From Flammula alnicola (taxonomy: Eukaryota; Basidiomycota; Agaricomycetes; Agaricales; Strophariaceae), in NCBI GenBank assembly GCA_015499995.1, contig JADNRV010000501.1, positions 1 to 29,098 of the forward strand: DNA of 29,098 nucleotides. The letters are read 5' to 3'. The notes beneath the pieces were generated by a model. It made no database searches, was not told the origin of the DNA, and saw only the letters and a list, made by a program, of their open reading frames with translations. Shown piece after piece: positions 9,808-19,986 of this stretch (its first letter is position 1; each line of letters opens with the position of its first letter). A program made the position numbers and the translations under genes.

Positions 9808-12016
9808 TTAAATTTCAGAGCCCGATACAAGAGCAGTCTTATTGGCAGGTCCTGCTCAGAGTTAAATTTATGTCAGACAAACTGGGATGTCTCTGAAGCT
9901 GAATCGACACTAACCTTTCACGAAGCCATCTTGGTCTTCATTGGAAAGTTCTTCCAGTGTCTTGCCCATTGTTTCAGGCAACAGCAATGTCGAGCCGACA
10001 CCAGTCAGCATGAAGAAGGCGAAAATTTCGAGACTGTTGTCATCGGATGAGCATGAAAGAATTGGTAGAGAGGTCGGATCACTTACATATGCTTGACAAA
10101 GTGGTTGGTACCGCCGATGTCCTTAAGAGCGCTGAAGCCACATTGAGCAACGATGGCACCAAGCTTACCACTGGCGGCAGAGATACCGTGAGCGGTTGAA
10201 CGATAACGAGTGGGGAAAATTTCTCCAGGAATAACGAAGGTAGTAGTGTTGGGGCCGAAGTTCTGGAAGAAGTTGGCGAGACAGTAGAGGAACACAAACG
10301 CCTTGTTGGCAGCAGGGCTGGCGGTCAATTTATTGTATCCGAAGCCTACGGAAAGTTGTCAGCACTGAGAAAGGTTTTTAGGTGGATGCTGTGTCTTACC
10401 CAAAATGACGAAAAGGATTGTCAACATGATGAAGCCCATGAGTTGGATGGGCTTACGTCCCCACTTGTCAATGAACAAGAAGCTGACCCAGTATCCGGGA
10501 ATCAAACCAGCAGCTGAGAGGATCAAGTTTCCGATGCAGATGTTGTTCAGATTATCATACACTCCACGGACGCCCTTGGTAGGGGGTGCACCAAAACCAA
10601 TAGCTTGCAGAATGACAGAGGAGTTGAGGCCGAGACCATAGAAGGCAATCTGCGGGATAAAATGTTAATTCCGAGTCACAACTATACGGATCTAAAGCAT
10701 ACATACATCGAGAGCGAACCAAGAGTAAGCAGTACCGAAGAGAATCTTGAAGTTCTTGAGCTGCCCGAAATGAGCCCTGAAATCGGCCCAGCTGGCTTTC
10801 GGTGTGTCGATACGCTGGATGAAGGTATCTTCATCGACATGAGAACGCGTTCCAGCAACAACATGTTGGATATCAGTGGTGGCTTGATCGATGTTGCGCT
10901 CAATATCCATGGTGAAGCGGGGTGTTTCGGGGATGGTCAAACGGAAGTAAAGAGCGACGACTCCGGGAACGGCGCCAAGACCGATGAGTAGGCGCCACAT
11001 GAAATCGACCGCGTTCAAATGAGTAGTGGAGGCTTCGTGGAGGATGGCGCTTTTGTAGGCGTGGGTGATGATAAAGGCGACGAGAGCGGCAGCTGGTAGA
11101 TATAAGGATCAAAAACCCAGAAGTCATATTTGCGAACAATAATTGCGTACTGAAATTACCCCATCCTTGGGCGGCGAAGACGGCGGTCATCATGCGACCA
11201 CGAATTTTGGTAGATGCGAACTCGGATGAAATGACTGCACTTAGAGGGTAATCGCCTCCGATACCAACTCCCATCTACATATCAAGTTCAGTATGAGACT
11301 TGTAATTTTGTTGTTGAAAGGAAAGGAATACGGACGATGAAGCGCCATACAACCAAGACACCGATGATGTGGACGGCAGGGGCATTTCCTGAGAGGGCTT
11401 GGCCGAAAGTGGCGACGATCATGACCATTAATTCAACACCATCTAAATAGCCGAGATCAGTGGCGGTCAAGATAAAGGAGCGCGACCCTAACTCACACAT
11501 CTTCTTGCGTCCAAGGATATCTGCCAACCAGCCAAAGAGTAATTGACCGCACAGAGTACCAACAGGTGTGGCGACTTTGACACCGAGATCTTGGTGAGCG
11601 TTCAGCTTTTGGCCTAAGGTACGTTCGTTAAGAGTAACAGAGGGTATAAAATGTGGATGATATGCTCACCAGCGCCGTAGACGTAGCCCAACATCGTGGA
11701 AGCGATGTTGATGGCAAAGATATCGTAGCTGATCGAGATTAATTAGCTTCAAGTTCTTCTGTGATATTAAACACTTACGCATCGGTGAAGAAACCGACAC
11801 CGGCCACTATACACACTTTGGCATGGAACCAACTGTAGATAACAAAGTGAGTTGGGATAAAGACTAGGAGAGATGGAGGAAAACATACGAGAACTTGGCG
11901 TTATCAACCTCGGCCAAAGCAGCGCGACGGCGCTCATCTAGGACATAGCCGGCGTTGACGCGACCTACGACCTTTTCTTGGGAGTCATTAGATGACTTCT
12001 CGTGGAAGCTGGCCAT
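9808..12016 (-). CDS. PHO84: High-affinity inorganic phosphate transporter, PHO84 type (MFS, PHS family)
   Basis: A 12-helix plasma-membrane H+/phosphate symporter of the major facilitator superfamily. Eleven exons (start to stop: 11889-12016, 11779-11832, 11670-11728, 11497-11613, 11336-11442, 11151-11274, 10707-11092, 10400-10649, 10087-10345, 9915-10033, 9808-9854) join in phase to 549 residues. Visible signatures: [15 protein letters not shown] in helix 1, [16 protein letters not shown] in loop 2-3, the PHS-family [26 protein letters not shown] before the central loop, [38 protein letters not shown] and the C-terminal [18 protein letters not shown] stop in intron 10 would end the protein at VKG; splicing the 60-base GT..AG intron instead gives [15 protein letters not shown], which I prefer. 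The exon 5/6 junction uses a GTCCGT donor. Probably induced by phosphate starvation, as in the family. Confidence 0.93.
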
Positions 12017-12093
12017 TGTGTCGACTGATGAGGGGTAGAGACGACAAAAGCGAAGGAGATGAGCTTGCAATCAGCCATGACAGGGCTGGGCCG

Positions 12094-12120
12094 CCTTATA
12101 AGAGAAATAAAATTTATAAG
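12094..12120 (-). promoter_or_regulatory. TATA-like element of the phosphate transporter
   Basis: On the minus strand two CTTATAA copies about 20 bases apart flank an A/T-rich stretch 78-104 bases upstream of the PHO84-type start codon, a good place for a TATA element. A CACGTT hexamer, a known weaker Pho4 site in yeast, lies at 12313-12318, about 300 bases upstream. The element is seen directly; its use is inferred. Confidence 0.35.
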
Positions 12121-13043
12121 CTTGTCAACGGGGAATAGGTATCGCGCTGAATCTCACCAACGTTCGTGACTATGTAGCCAATCAGGAGGCGCATGGACAC
12201 ATGTGGGTCAACATATCCTTTTTTGGCGCCCATCCTCTCTATCAATACATTGTGATCGTGTGACTCCCCAGGAACATCAAACTTTATCCCCAGAGAGGTC
12301 CCGATATTATCTCACGTTGCATCGCATCTAACCCAGCACTAGCTCAGTTCATTTAGATTCTTGGTCGTGTGCCATGAAATCAACCCCACGCTGAATATAT
12401 CTGTCGCCCCTCAGGGAAGAGATGCTTTTCCTAGGTCTTCCGACCTCTGACGGATCCCGGAGGATCAGGCCTCAGGCTTCAGGGTCCGTCGGGCGCCACA
12501 CTGTACTCAGCCTTGACTCACCTCGAACGTTCCGAATGTGTAGCCTGTGCAAACCCGTACACCCTACGCCCAATTTTCCAGGTACAAGCTCCTCGATACG
12601 TCCAGACTCCCATGTCAGGAAGTTTAACTGAGGGGCCTGATTGTCCTGCATTAACATTGAGCCTCCTGAGAGGACCGGAAGAGCGCAGCCATAAACACGG
12701 ATCCCATATTACAGTCGAGGCAGAAAATCAGAGAAAATTGCCATCGGGATGCAGTCGAGGCGATGGAATGCACTTGGTCCCTCATGAACGTTTGTGGAAA
12801 AAGGAGAGAAATTTGAAAATACGGAGGTTCCTGGTTCCAGAGTCTGAGCAGAGAATGGGCGTGATCGGGCCGGAAAATACCTGATTTGGTGAATTACGCA
12901 AGCATATTCCCACGTTACCCCGCCACCGCCATACGCTGTCGATGGTGATGTGTGCATTGTGCGCCTCACACTGCCTCACACCGTGGATCCCACCCAGCGG
13001 TGTATACCCACTTGCTTCCGAGAGTGGTGCCGCACCTCAAGGA
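12121..13043. other. Intergenic region between phosphate transporter and LYR-motif gene
   Basis: About 920 bases between two divergent genes. Open frames here are short, lack splice support and resemble no family I know. A dyad-rich GC patch lies at about 12450-12500 (GGATCCCGGAGGATC and GGCCTCAGGC). The region probably carries both promoters. Confidence 0.45.
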
Positions 13044-13489
13044 ATGGCATGTAACTCGACCCGCCTACGTGCGCTGGCGCTGTACAAAGAATTGCACAGG
13101 CTTGGACGCGACTATCCAGACCCTTCGTGCGTCCTCCATTTCACGACTCGGAGCACCTCCCCCGGATCCGTGTCGCTGACGAAAACACTAATTCAGGTAC
13201 GACTTTCATGGCAGAATGCGTGCACTGTTCGAAAGTGAGCGAGCTGCATTTTCCTGTCTCGGAGACGCACTCAGTCTGATCCGCCACAGAAAACCGAAAT
13301 CTCACCGACAAAGACGAGATCGAAAACGCCCTAAAACTAGGGGAATATATCAAGAGAGGTACCACTATAACCCATGTGCTCCTCCGTTCCTAATTCTAAC
13401 TCTGCTTAGAGACCCTTGCGTTATATTCTTTACGAAAATATCGCCACCTGAAACGCATGTATCCTGACTCGATGTCAGATCCGTCATAG
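13044..13489 (+). CDS. LYR-motif mitochondrial protein, LYRM5/ETFRF1 type
   Basis: Small LYR-family protein, nearest to human LYRM5 (ETFRF1), which binds electron-transfer flavoprotein in the mitochondrial matrix and removes its FAD. Four exons (13044-13126, 13197-13234, 13290-13358, 13410-13489) give 89 residues, matching the family. The helix-1 motif is ALALYKELHRLGRDYPDPS, with LYK in place of LYR as in LYRM5. It continues YDFHGRMRALFEKNRNLTD, EIENALKLGEYIKRETLAL and YSLRKYRHLKRMYPDS, covering the three-helix fold to the end. Introns are 51-70 bases with GT..AG ends and all phases agree. No exon is long enough to stand out alone, so simple ORF scans miss this gene. No obvious targeting peptide, as is usual for LYR proteins. 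The start ATG is the first in frame and sits 12 codons before the LYK. Confidence 0.85.
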
Positions 13490-13761
13490 AGAAGGATCAT
13501 ATTCTCAAGACACGTTCGATCCAGGAGACCATATGCTGCGATCTCCACTCGCGGATGTTCGGACTGCAACTCAGCCCCTGCAAAACTGCGATCAAATTTC
13601 TCGGCTAGCAGACATCGGTGGGGCATCGATGTAATACTCATTCTTGCGGCGGCGGTGAACCATTAATTATTGTATACATATTAGATAGGCGACATCTGTT
13701 ATCAGCCAAATACGGTGGTATACACACAAGTAACAAAGCAACTCGAGGTAACCACTGCTTT

Positions 13762-14602
13762 TCAAACAACGCCCTCACTGACCTTATTTCTTCTCGTCAA
13801 TCGTCGCACAAAATAGACAGTGCAGTCGGCAGAGAAGCCCCGCTCATCCCAGTGTTCCCCCTTTACACGCAGCCCTACCATGATCCGAACGATGAGGGAA
13901 ATCGCCGCCGCAAGATAACGGACCAACGTGCTATACGACCCCTGCTCAAGATCCTTGATGTTCCTACCAAACACCAACTGATGGTCAAGACGACCGTTGC
14001 CTTCTGAAAACGAATACGGATACTCACCGCAACAAATGATGTGGGCAGGAAGGCCATCGTACTTAAGATAAGACATTTGCTTCGTAGCTTCAGATATGGA
14101 TCAGTAATAGAGTTCAATACTCAGATGAGAAGCTATCTAGAGCACAGCAAGAGCTTCCATACCTGCACCATCTCTAAGAGTAGCTTCCGACAAACTCTGT
14201 GTGTGGCGGATATCTTCAAAATTGACACTCGCAGATGCCTGAAATGATGAAGCTTGAAACGATGGTTTTTGCACAGGAGAATTTGTCAATCCTTACAAGG
14301 TTCATCACGTTTTTGAGCCTCATCTCTTGCATGCCGCGGAACTTCAACGTCTCATGCCGTTCTATTTCAGATACTAACGTATCTCATTCGCGATCTATCA
14401 ATCTCGTGGACTCCTTTAAATTAGGGTGATCCTGCATGGCAGAGTTCGGCGTTGTGCGCATAAAGAGGGCAGCTTTTCCGAAGCTTTCCAGTACCGATGC
14501 GTAATGAAAGAGAGAAGCACGTATGATGTGCAGTTCCCGCGATAGGTGAATGTCATTTGTGACTAGAACGCGGGACTCCTGATGTTGTCGTTCACAGATG
14601 TA
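13762..14602 (-). pseudogene. CorA-like Mg2+ transporter pseudogene (C-terminal half)
   Basis: Resembles the basidiomycete CorA-like family of divalent-cation channels. Pieces in order on the minus strand: HIIRASLFHYASVLESFGKA and FMRTTPNSAM from 14602; an in-frame TGA at 14384-14386 where relatives have Cys (RE-C); SEIERHETLKFRGMQEMRLK up to a GTAAGG donor at 14296; exon 14163-14238 with SVNFEDIRHTQSLSEATLRD; exon 14028-14087, where one extra A near 14063 separates TKQMSYL from STMAFLPTSFVA; and a last exon from 13977 with LVFGRNIKDLEQGSYSTLVR, a hydrophobic helix and a stop at 13762. The CorA pore signature Gly-Met-Asn reads Gly-Arg-Asn (AGG at 13963-13965). Nonsense codon, frame shift and pore mutation together mark a dead gene. 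The N-terminal half is not identifiable upstream. Confidence 0.7.
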
Positions 14603-15486
14603 TCATTAAACTTTATGCCAGAGAGCTCATGACAAACCAGCCAGCAGATACGGACGTAGAGATTCTTTGGAACGCTTCGTCCCAGGTGTACAACGCACAT
14701 CAAAGCATGCACGATAGCACAAGGGTAGCGTCGGAATAATGGCTGCCAATCGACACTTGCGCCGGCATGACGAACCCGCGTGCGAAGGTGACGAGCACTT
14801 GTACTCTTCCACTCTGGAGTAGGCTGGAGTAGGATGATATGATTGTACTTCGGCTTTTACGGCGGACCATATGAAACGCCAGAAGGTCGAGGAGAAGGAT
14901 CCTATGCAACCACGTTAGAACAGAGCACGTTCCAACAAAAGAAAGTCAAAATGACTCACTGGATCCTAGGATCAGCGGCGTCTGCGTGTCAATTGTTGCT
15001 GTTCCCATCTGCGATACCATTTCAATTTGAGCAAAGAACCGCCCGCCCGATTGGGGTGTCTTGGGTGCAGTCATCGGGTTTGGCATGGTTCTCAGAAATG
15101 TGAGAGTCACGGTGATATCTAGGCTCAGCTGCCAACGGACAAGAATAGGGTGGGCGCAGATATGAAGAACATGTACGATCTCCCTGGCTTCGGCGAACAT
15201 CTTCCTGGTAGCGTGAAGGAATCCAATTTAAAAGAAGAAGGGTCCAATCTTATACCTATCAATGGGTGTCGCGGTGAGCGTCATATTTAGGAGCAACTGC
15301 GCATCGGCCTTACATAGTCCCCAGCATCTGCAAAATGTTTCCTGGAAGGTTCTCCACAAATAGGACCCTGACACGATTTGCAACATCTCGTTCCGACTAA
15401 GGGAAATGAATCAAGTTTCTCCATCTTATAATCATGTTATCACCTTCATCATACTACTCCAGAACTCATCTTGATTATCTTCTCTG
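14603..15486. other. Region upstream of CorA-like relic, unresolved
   Basis: Several overlapping 60-85 codon frames occur on both strands, including minus-strand LLLDLLAFHMVRRKSRST near 14850 and LSLDITVTLTFLRTMPNPM near 15090, both with hydrophobic character. They could be eroded 5' exons of the CorA-like gene or of a membrane protein, but I cannot join them in phase or name a family. Nothing else is supportable. Confidence 0.3.
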
Positions 15487-15834
15487 ATGATACATTCTCC
15501 CGAGTCCCGGCCGGGAAAAGTGGCCGTCCTTCTCAACATCAATATAATAGATGTCACAGTCGGTGTCTGTTTTCTCAGCCTTCTTGTTTATAAGCTTAGA
15601 GATTCACTTCGCGCGAGACGGGCGCGTTTTCAGCTAGGGAAAACGCGAGTAGCGGGTATGTTCTCCAAACCTTGGTCTGTGAGTCCATGTCTGGAGAAGG
15701 TTCTTCGTCCAATCCTCGAAGGGAAAAAGGGGTGTCCTCTTCCACCGGGTCCGCCTCGTGTGGCGATGAGCCGCTTGCTGGATCCTCGGAGGCACAGAGC
15801 TTGCATTTGGAGAAATTTCTGGCAGGAACACTGA
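15487..15834 (+). pseudogene. Possible cytochrome P450 N-terminal relic
   Basis: A 115-codon frame starts with a signal-anchor-like helix, INIIDVTVGVCFLSLLVYKL, followed by a basic stop-transfer stretch RDSLRARRAR. About 40 residues later comes CPLPPGPP, the Pro-rich hinge seen after the anchor of microsomal P450s. That order (anchor, basic patch, PPGP hinge) is what a fungal P450 N-terminus looks like. Here the spacing is too long, nothing after the hinge resembles a P450 (no I-helix, ExxR or heme Cys motif downstream), and the frame ends at 15834. If it is a P450 it is a truncated relic. It could also be chance. Confidence 0.3.
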
Positions 15835-16429
15835 GAAAGCCATAGTAAAACAAGAGGTGAAGTCGATTGCCTGGGCAGCTTCAGTCAGTTATATTGCACA
15901 ATAGATAGACATCACTACCAAGATCGGCTCCCTGGAAATTGGGGTATCAGTGATGGAGACCGACAGTGTCAGCGTCCGACACCGACACCGATTGGCTTCA
16001 AGTTCCGTGGAAGGTGCAGTGACGTACTAGAAAATCGACTAGCAATAATTCATAACTCATGGCGCCCGAGTAAGTTGGGAACCAATCCAGCGCGACGGAA
16101 GGAGAGCAATATCCGAAGTCGTTGGAGACAAGCAGCTGCAAGTCAGTAGTATGTACTGCCAGTAATTTCAATGTGGCAAGCCAAGCGCCCACTGAACTTG
16201 CAGTTCCGACAGTGGTAGATTTGTCAGCGACTACAATGTCAAACTTGCGTCAACAAAGGTAGCCGATCTCGAAGTGACTCTGATAACGCCCATCTTCCGT
16301 CCATCGATCCACTCTCTACGAGTACTCGCCAATTTGAGGTGCTTGCAGAAATACTTCCTGCGTCACCTGTTCGACAGTCGGAAACGCTAGCTGTATCTAA
16401 CCTAGCAGCCTCTCTTCAACTCACGCAAG
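15835..16429. other. Upstream region of eIF1A
   Basis: About 600 bases without a supportable gene. There is a patch of overlapping GACACCGACACCGA-type repeats at about 15960-15992. A stop-free frame of 72 codons without ATG (16219-16437) runs into the eIF1A start in another frame. The 3' part, ending CTCACGCAAG before the ATG, is the likely eIF1A leader and promoter. Confidence 0.4.
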
Positions 16430-17087
16430 ATGCCTAAGGTACCCACAAATTTTCATTTTTAACAGCTAAACTCATGAAAGCCCAACAGAACAAAGGAAAG
16501 GTCTGTAGACTTTAACTGCTAATGCCGACAACAATCGGCTGACTCTTTAAGTAGGGTGGCAAAAACAGGAGACGTGGAAAGAACGAGAACGACGATGACA
16601 AGCGTGAGCTTGTGTTCCGTGAAGACGGTCAAGAATATGCCCAAGTGATCAAAATGCTCGGAAATGGACGTCTTGAAGCTCAGTGCTTCGATGGAGAGAA
16701 GCGATTAGCCCACATTCGTGGAAAGATGCGGAAAAAGGTACGTTTCTCGTTGCTGAAGAGAGAGAGTGCAACAAACTTATACGGGGCTGTGCATCCTAGG
16801 TCTGGATCAATCAAGGAGATATCGTGCTTCTCTCTCTACGAGATTTCCAGGATGACAAGGCAGATGTCATCGTCAAGTATACGGCGGATGAGGCACGTAA
16901 TCGTATGTATCTTCCCAGATGTTTCGTTGGCTATCGGATTGACCGGACTTGGGTTTTTTAAGTGAAAGCTTACGGAGAGCTCCCCGAAAATGCCAAAATT
17001 AACGAGACGGATACATTCGGCGAAGAAGATGGAGAATGCACGTTCGAGTTTGGAGATGAGGGCGAGGTCGATATCGATGATATCTAA
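16430..17087 (+). CDS. TIF11: Translation initiation factor eIF1A
   Basis: eIF1A binds the 40S A site, promotes scanning and start-codon selection, and recruits eIF5B. Five exons: 16430-16438 (nine bases, MPK), 16489-16500 (twelve bases, NKGK), 16555-16737, 16800-16902 and 16963-17087; 143 residues, the family length. The basic N-terminal tail reads [20 protein letters not shown]; the OB-fold has [40 protein letters not shown] and [20 protein letters not shown]; then [20 protein letters not shown] and the acidic tail ending GEVDIDDI that contacts eIF5B. All conserved blocks are present without damage. The two tiny first exons are forced by the invariant N-terminal tail sequence, which makes the model secure. 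Confidence 0.96.
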
Positions 17088-17847
17088 TAGTGCCATTTAC
17101 GTTGGGCGCTGCGTCCTTTCATGGGTGTACTATCATTTTTAACGATTCCTTGATATTCATATTCTTTGTTGTTTTACTTCACCTGTATTGACGATTCCAA
17201 GCCACTCTCATCTCTTGTACTACAGGACGGAATTATAGAACACAGTCATAGTCTTGGTGGAAGGTCGGTTCTCGACATACCAATGCTTTGAAGTGCGGAC
17301 CTTCGTGTGGCTATATTGTGCATACATCATCCTTGTCTTGCGCGATCTAAAAGACCCACACTTGCCAACGGTCCACATGATATCCTGCATTGAGAATACA
17401 TACTTCGAAGCGAATGCCACAGCCCACTGGGCGCTATTCCGCATGCCAGCCTTTGATATCCTGAGTTTATTGGCAGGCAAGCAAGAAGACTTTTTTTAAC
17501 TTTGGAACTCGTTACAAACATTCCGACACTCATAGTATATTTAGTCCTCATACTGGACACAATTTAACTTGTGCGAGGGCTGCCGCCGCAATTGAGAGTG
17601 TCAAGTAAAGCAGCCTGCAGGTAGCGGTCAACAACTGTTCATTTGGCATGTATTTGAGAAAGTCTTTCTGTTGGAAGTTCAGTGAATGGGATGGATGGCG
17701 CAACCAGTACTAGTTTACAACATAAAAGGAGCCCACAAGTGTAGTGGTGCATTCATCCCAATTCTAGGATTTTTATACCACTGCAAAGTAGGTCTTTTTA
17801 TTGTTCCAAGCGCTCGTATTTCATGTTCTTTGCTTTGTCTTTGTAGC
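17088..17847. other. Region between eIF1A and lectin, no supported gene
   Basis: An 81-codon plus-strand frame (17254-17499) and overlapping minus-strand frames occur but have no family resemblance or splice structure. The first 100 bases are T-rich and look like the eIF1A 3' untranslated region. The part from 17690 to 17847 probably carries the lectin promoter and leader. Confidence 0.45.
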
Positions 17848-18263
17848 ATGTCGTACAAGATTACCCTCCGCATCGACCAAACGAACCCTAACACGTACTT
17901 CCGGGTCGTCGACTCGAGCAGACCGTTTATAAAGGTACCTGGACCGAAGCTGACGGAGAGCGAAAACTCAGCTTGAATAACAGCGGAGTCTGCGGTACCA
18001 TCCGCTTGGTAGCGGACAATGGCGAGAATTTCCTCGTCGCCATCGGCGTACACGACTTCCAAAGGTGGTGCGACATCGTCACCAACCTCGGAGAGGATGA
18101 CACGGGGCTCAATATCAACCCGCAATACTATGGCGCAAGGTCGGGTATAAGGGAGAAGAAGCTTTCGAGCTACAGCGTTAGTAACGCTAAGGGGAGAAAG
18201 TTCTCTATAAACTTCACCGTTGCGGAGGGGAACGACCTCAAAGCCAATGTCATTATTGGATGA
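17848..18263 (+). CDS. Fungal fruit-body lectin (Agaricus/Xerocomus type), one frame break
   Basis: Member of the fungal fruit-body lectin family (Agaricus bisporus type), sugar-binding beta-sandwich proteins made in fruit bodies that bind the T-antigen disaccharide and GlcNAc; relatives are toxic to nematodes and insects and are seen as defence proteins. The 5' frame starts MSYKITLRIDQTNPN at 17848, the family's usual start without signal peptide. The 3' part, in another frame, carries VAIGVHDFQRWCDIV, SSYSVSNAKGRKFSINF and the ending EGNDLKANVIIG, stop at 18263. The two parts meet near 17931-17935, where one base appears missing; no intron fits. Otherwise the length is right (about 140 residues) and no other damage is visible, so this is either a sequence error or a very recent pseudogene. 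Single exon. A 136-codon frame lies antisense across it and looks like a shadow. Confidence 0.85.
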
Positions 18264-18281
18264 GGGAGAGCATAATTACTG

Positions 18282-18545
18282 CTACCTTATGTTATATTTC
18301 CTCCAATCATTCCGCCATGAATAGGCATTTTTACGCTGGTTAACTTCGTTGTAAATGTCGAAGAGAACCTGGAAGCCGATGTCATCCTCAGTCCGAGCGA
18401 ACATGGCACTTACAAATGGATCTGCATCGAAGGTTATCTCTCTCGGTTCCCAATGACTGAGAGCATGTTGAAACTGGTTTGTGACGCACTCAAGATCATC
18501 CAGGAGTCGGCGAGTATCGATAGGTGCACGTAGACGTATTTTGTC
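18282..18545 (-). other. Unexplained minus-strand open frame, possible gene relic
   Basis: An 87-codon stop-to-stop frame without an N-terminal ATG. It reads as a charged, protein-like sequence with DTRRLLDDLECVTNQFQHAL, SHWEPREITFDADPF, FARTEDDIGFQVLFDIYNE and ends YSWRNDWRKYNIR. The amphipathic pattern looks like real coding sequence, possibly the last exon of a lost gene, but no upstream exon joins it in phase and I do not recognise the family. It lies tail-to-tail with the lectin stop, 18 bases apart. Confidence 0.35.
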
Positions 18546-18815
18546 TTATTCATTGTAAAATTCAAGCACGCGAATCGAAATAAAGCATAGGTATTAGGTA
18601 AGTCCTTCCTTTTCTTAGTATAATTGAATATGAGTTAGATAGCACGGCTCACTAATAGCATTCCACGATGATATGCAAAAGGCCGGGTATGATTGATAAC
18701 GCTGCATGCAACCACGCTGGTGCTAAAAGGGAAGTAACCTGTACGCGCCGAAGGGTTTGGGTCAAAAGTCCAAATAAACCTCTTCTGCTAATCATTACTC
18801 ACAGGCTTACAGCAA

Positions 18816-19646
18816 TCAGGCCGTCATTTTCTTCAATGTTTGCACGTCCGGCAAGACATTCTTTTCGCGATAGAGATATTCCACAATGTCCTTAGCATTG
18901 GACATGACAGCCATCTTCAACATGACGGAGTCCAACGCGACTCTGTCTTCAGTCTTGCGCCTCTTTCCTCGCCTTTTCTTGGAATCCGGTCTTTCGACGA
19001 GCAACTTCACCATGCCTAAGTTCTTTTGGCGGATAGCAACTTTTACGGCGAGGTTGTCATGACATTTTGGCGATGCATGGTGGTCCAGAAGAAATTGAAC
19101 GAGAGGGAAGAATTTTGCATGGACAGCTCGCGTGAGAGCATAACCCTCATTGGCATTGGTATTGATTACAGGTATGTCCGGAATATGGTATAGATGTCGG
19201 AGGAGAGGAAGTGGATGGTCTTCATTCGTCCATCCAGAGGCCGGTGGTTGTAGGGATCGGAAAAGTCGTCGAGGAAGTTGGATAGCTGGCTTATTATGAT
19301 AAGCCACACCTCTGAGAAAGGTGTGAAGGGCCTCAAGCGCCCTTTGATCGCAGATAGGATATCGGAGCGCTTTGGAATAGATTTCTGAAATGTCGAGTTC
19401 GGTGCTGTCATCTAAGGCGCGACCTAGGATGTATCTCGCATGGAAAAAAGGCGAAGCATGTTTAAAAACGTCGTTGAAATGATGTGATATAAGTGGGAGA
19501 TTTTCAGAAATCGCATAAAGTTCTAGTTCATACAAAAGCTTTCATTATCGACTGGATTAGAATGTCTGAATAAATACAACAGTCGAATGACTAACCTCTA
19601 CAGGCAAGCTCTGTAACCCAACAGCGGGGAAAGCATCGGCGACCAT
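18816..19646 (-). CDS. Ankyrin-like fungal protein, two exons
   Basis: Function unknown. Exons 19596-19646 (MVADAFPAVGLQSLPVE) and 18816-19538 join in phase across a 57-base GTTAGT..AAAG intron to give 257 residues. The middle has IPVINTNANEGYALTRAVHA followed by FFPLVQFLLDHHASPKCHDN, LAVKVAIRQKNLGMVKLLVE and LKMAVMSNAKDIVEYLYREK: three degenerate ankyrin-type repeats (A-V/L-x-x-x-x-V-x-x-L-L). A basic nuclear-signal-like patch, SKKRRGKRRK, sits between the second and third. The N-terminal half (FHARYILGRALDDSTELDIS) is helical without a recognised domain. Divergent from RIT1 with 340 bases between start codons. Ankyrin assignment rests on pattern only. Confidence 0.7.
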
Positions 19647-19986
19647 GGAAATGGGGTTATATGTAGATGTGGAGAGAGAATCAAGGCTCAGTTCAAGGGA
19701 ACACAAACATTTTTGTTACATAATCAGTCAGTGCGACCTGGAAATATTATTGCCAACTTGCTCGCCTGAACTCGCATGTAAAGACGGTCCTCTTCAAGCA
19801 TTCCTATCCTCATCGACACGAAAACCATTTTCATGTCCCTGTTGCCGTGACTTCGCATCGATTGGCATCTCCCAATACTATGTCGTTTTGACTCTGAATC
19901 GCCGCCTTGAGACGGTTCCTGCATTCTATCCACAGTATTTATCTTTCCTCTGCCTAGTTCTTTTGTCTCTTACGCCCCCTTGGTTA
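19647..19986. promoter_or_regulatory. Divergent promoter between ankyrin-like gene and RIT1
   Basis: The 340 bases between the two start codons must serve both genes. A plus-strand frame from 19645 is open through this stretch into RIT1, so a longer RIT1 N-terminus is possible, but the Rit1-like sequence starts only at 19987 and the upstream part looks random. No clear TATA element seen. Confidence 0.4.

Noticed and set aside
10605..10991. 128-codon plus-strand ORF
   Set aside because: Antisense to exon 7 of the phosphate transporter.
12422..12979. Small ORFs on both strands upstream of the LYR gene
   Set aside because: Overlapping, short, no splice support and no family likeness.
17715..18125. 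136-codon minus-strand ORF across the lectin
   Set aside because: It lies antisense to the conserved lectin sequence and has no family resemblance; shadow of the other strand.
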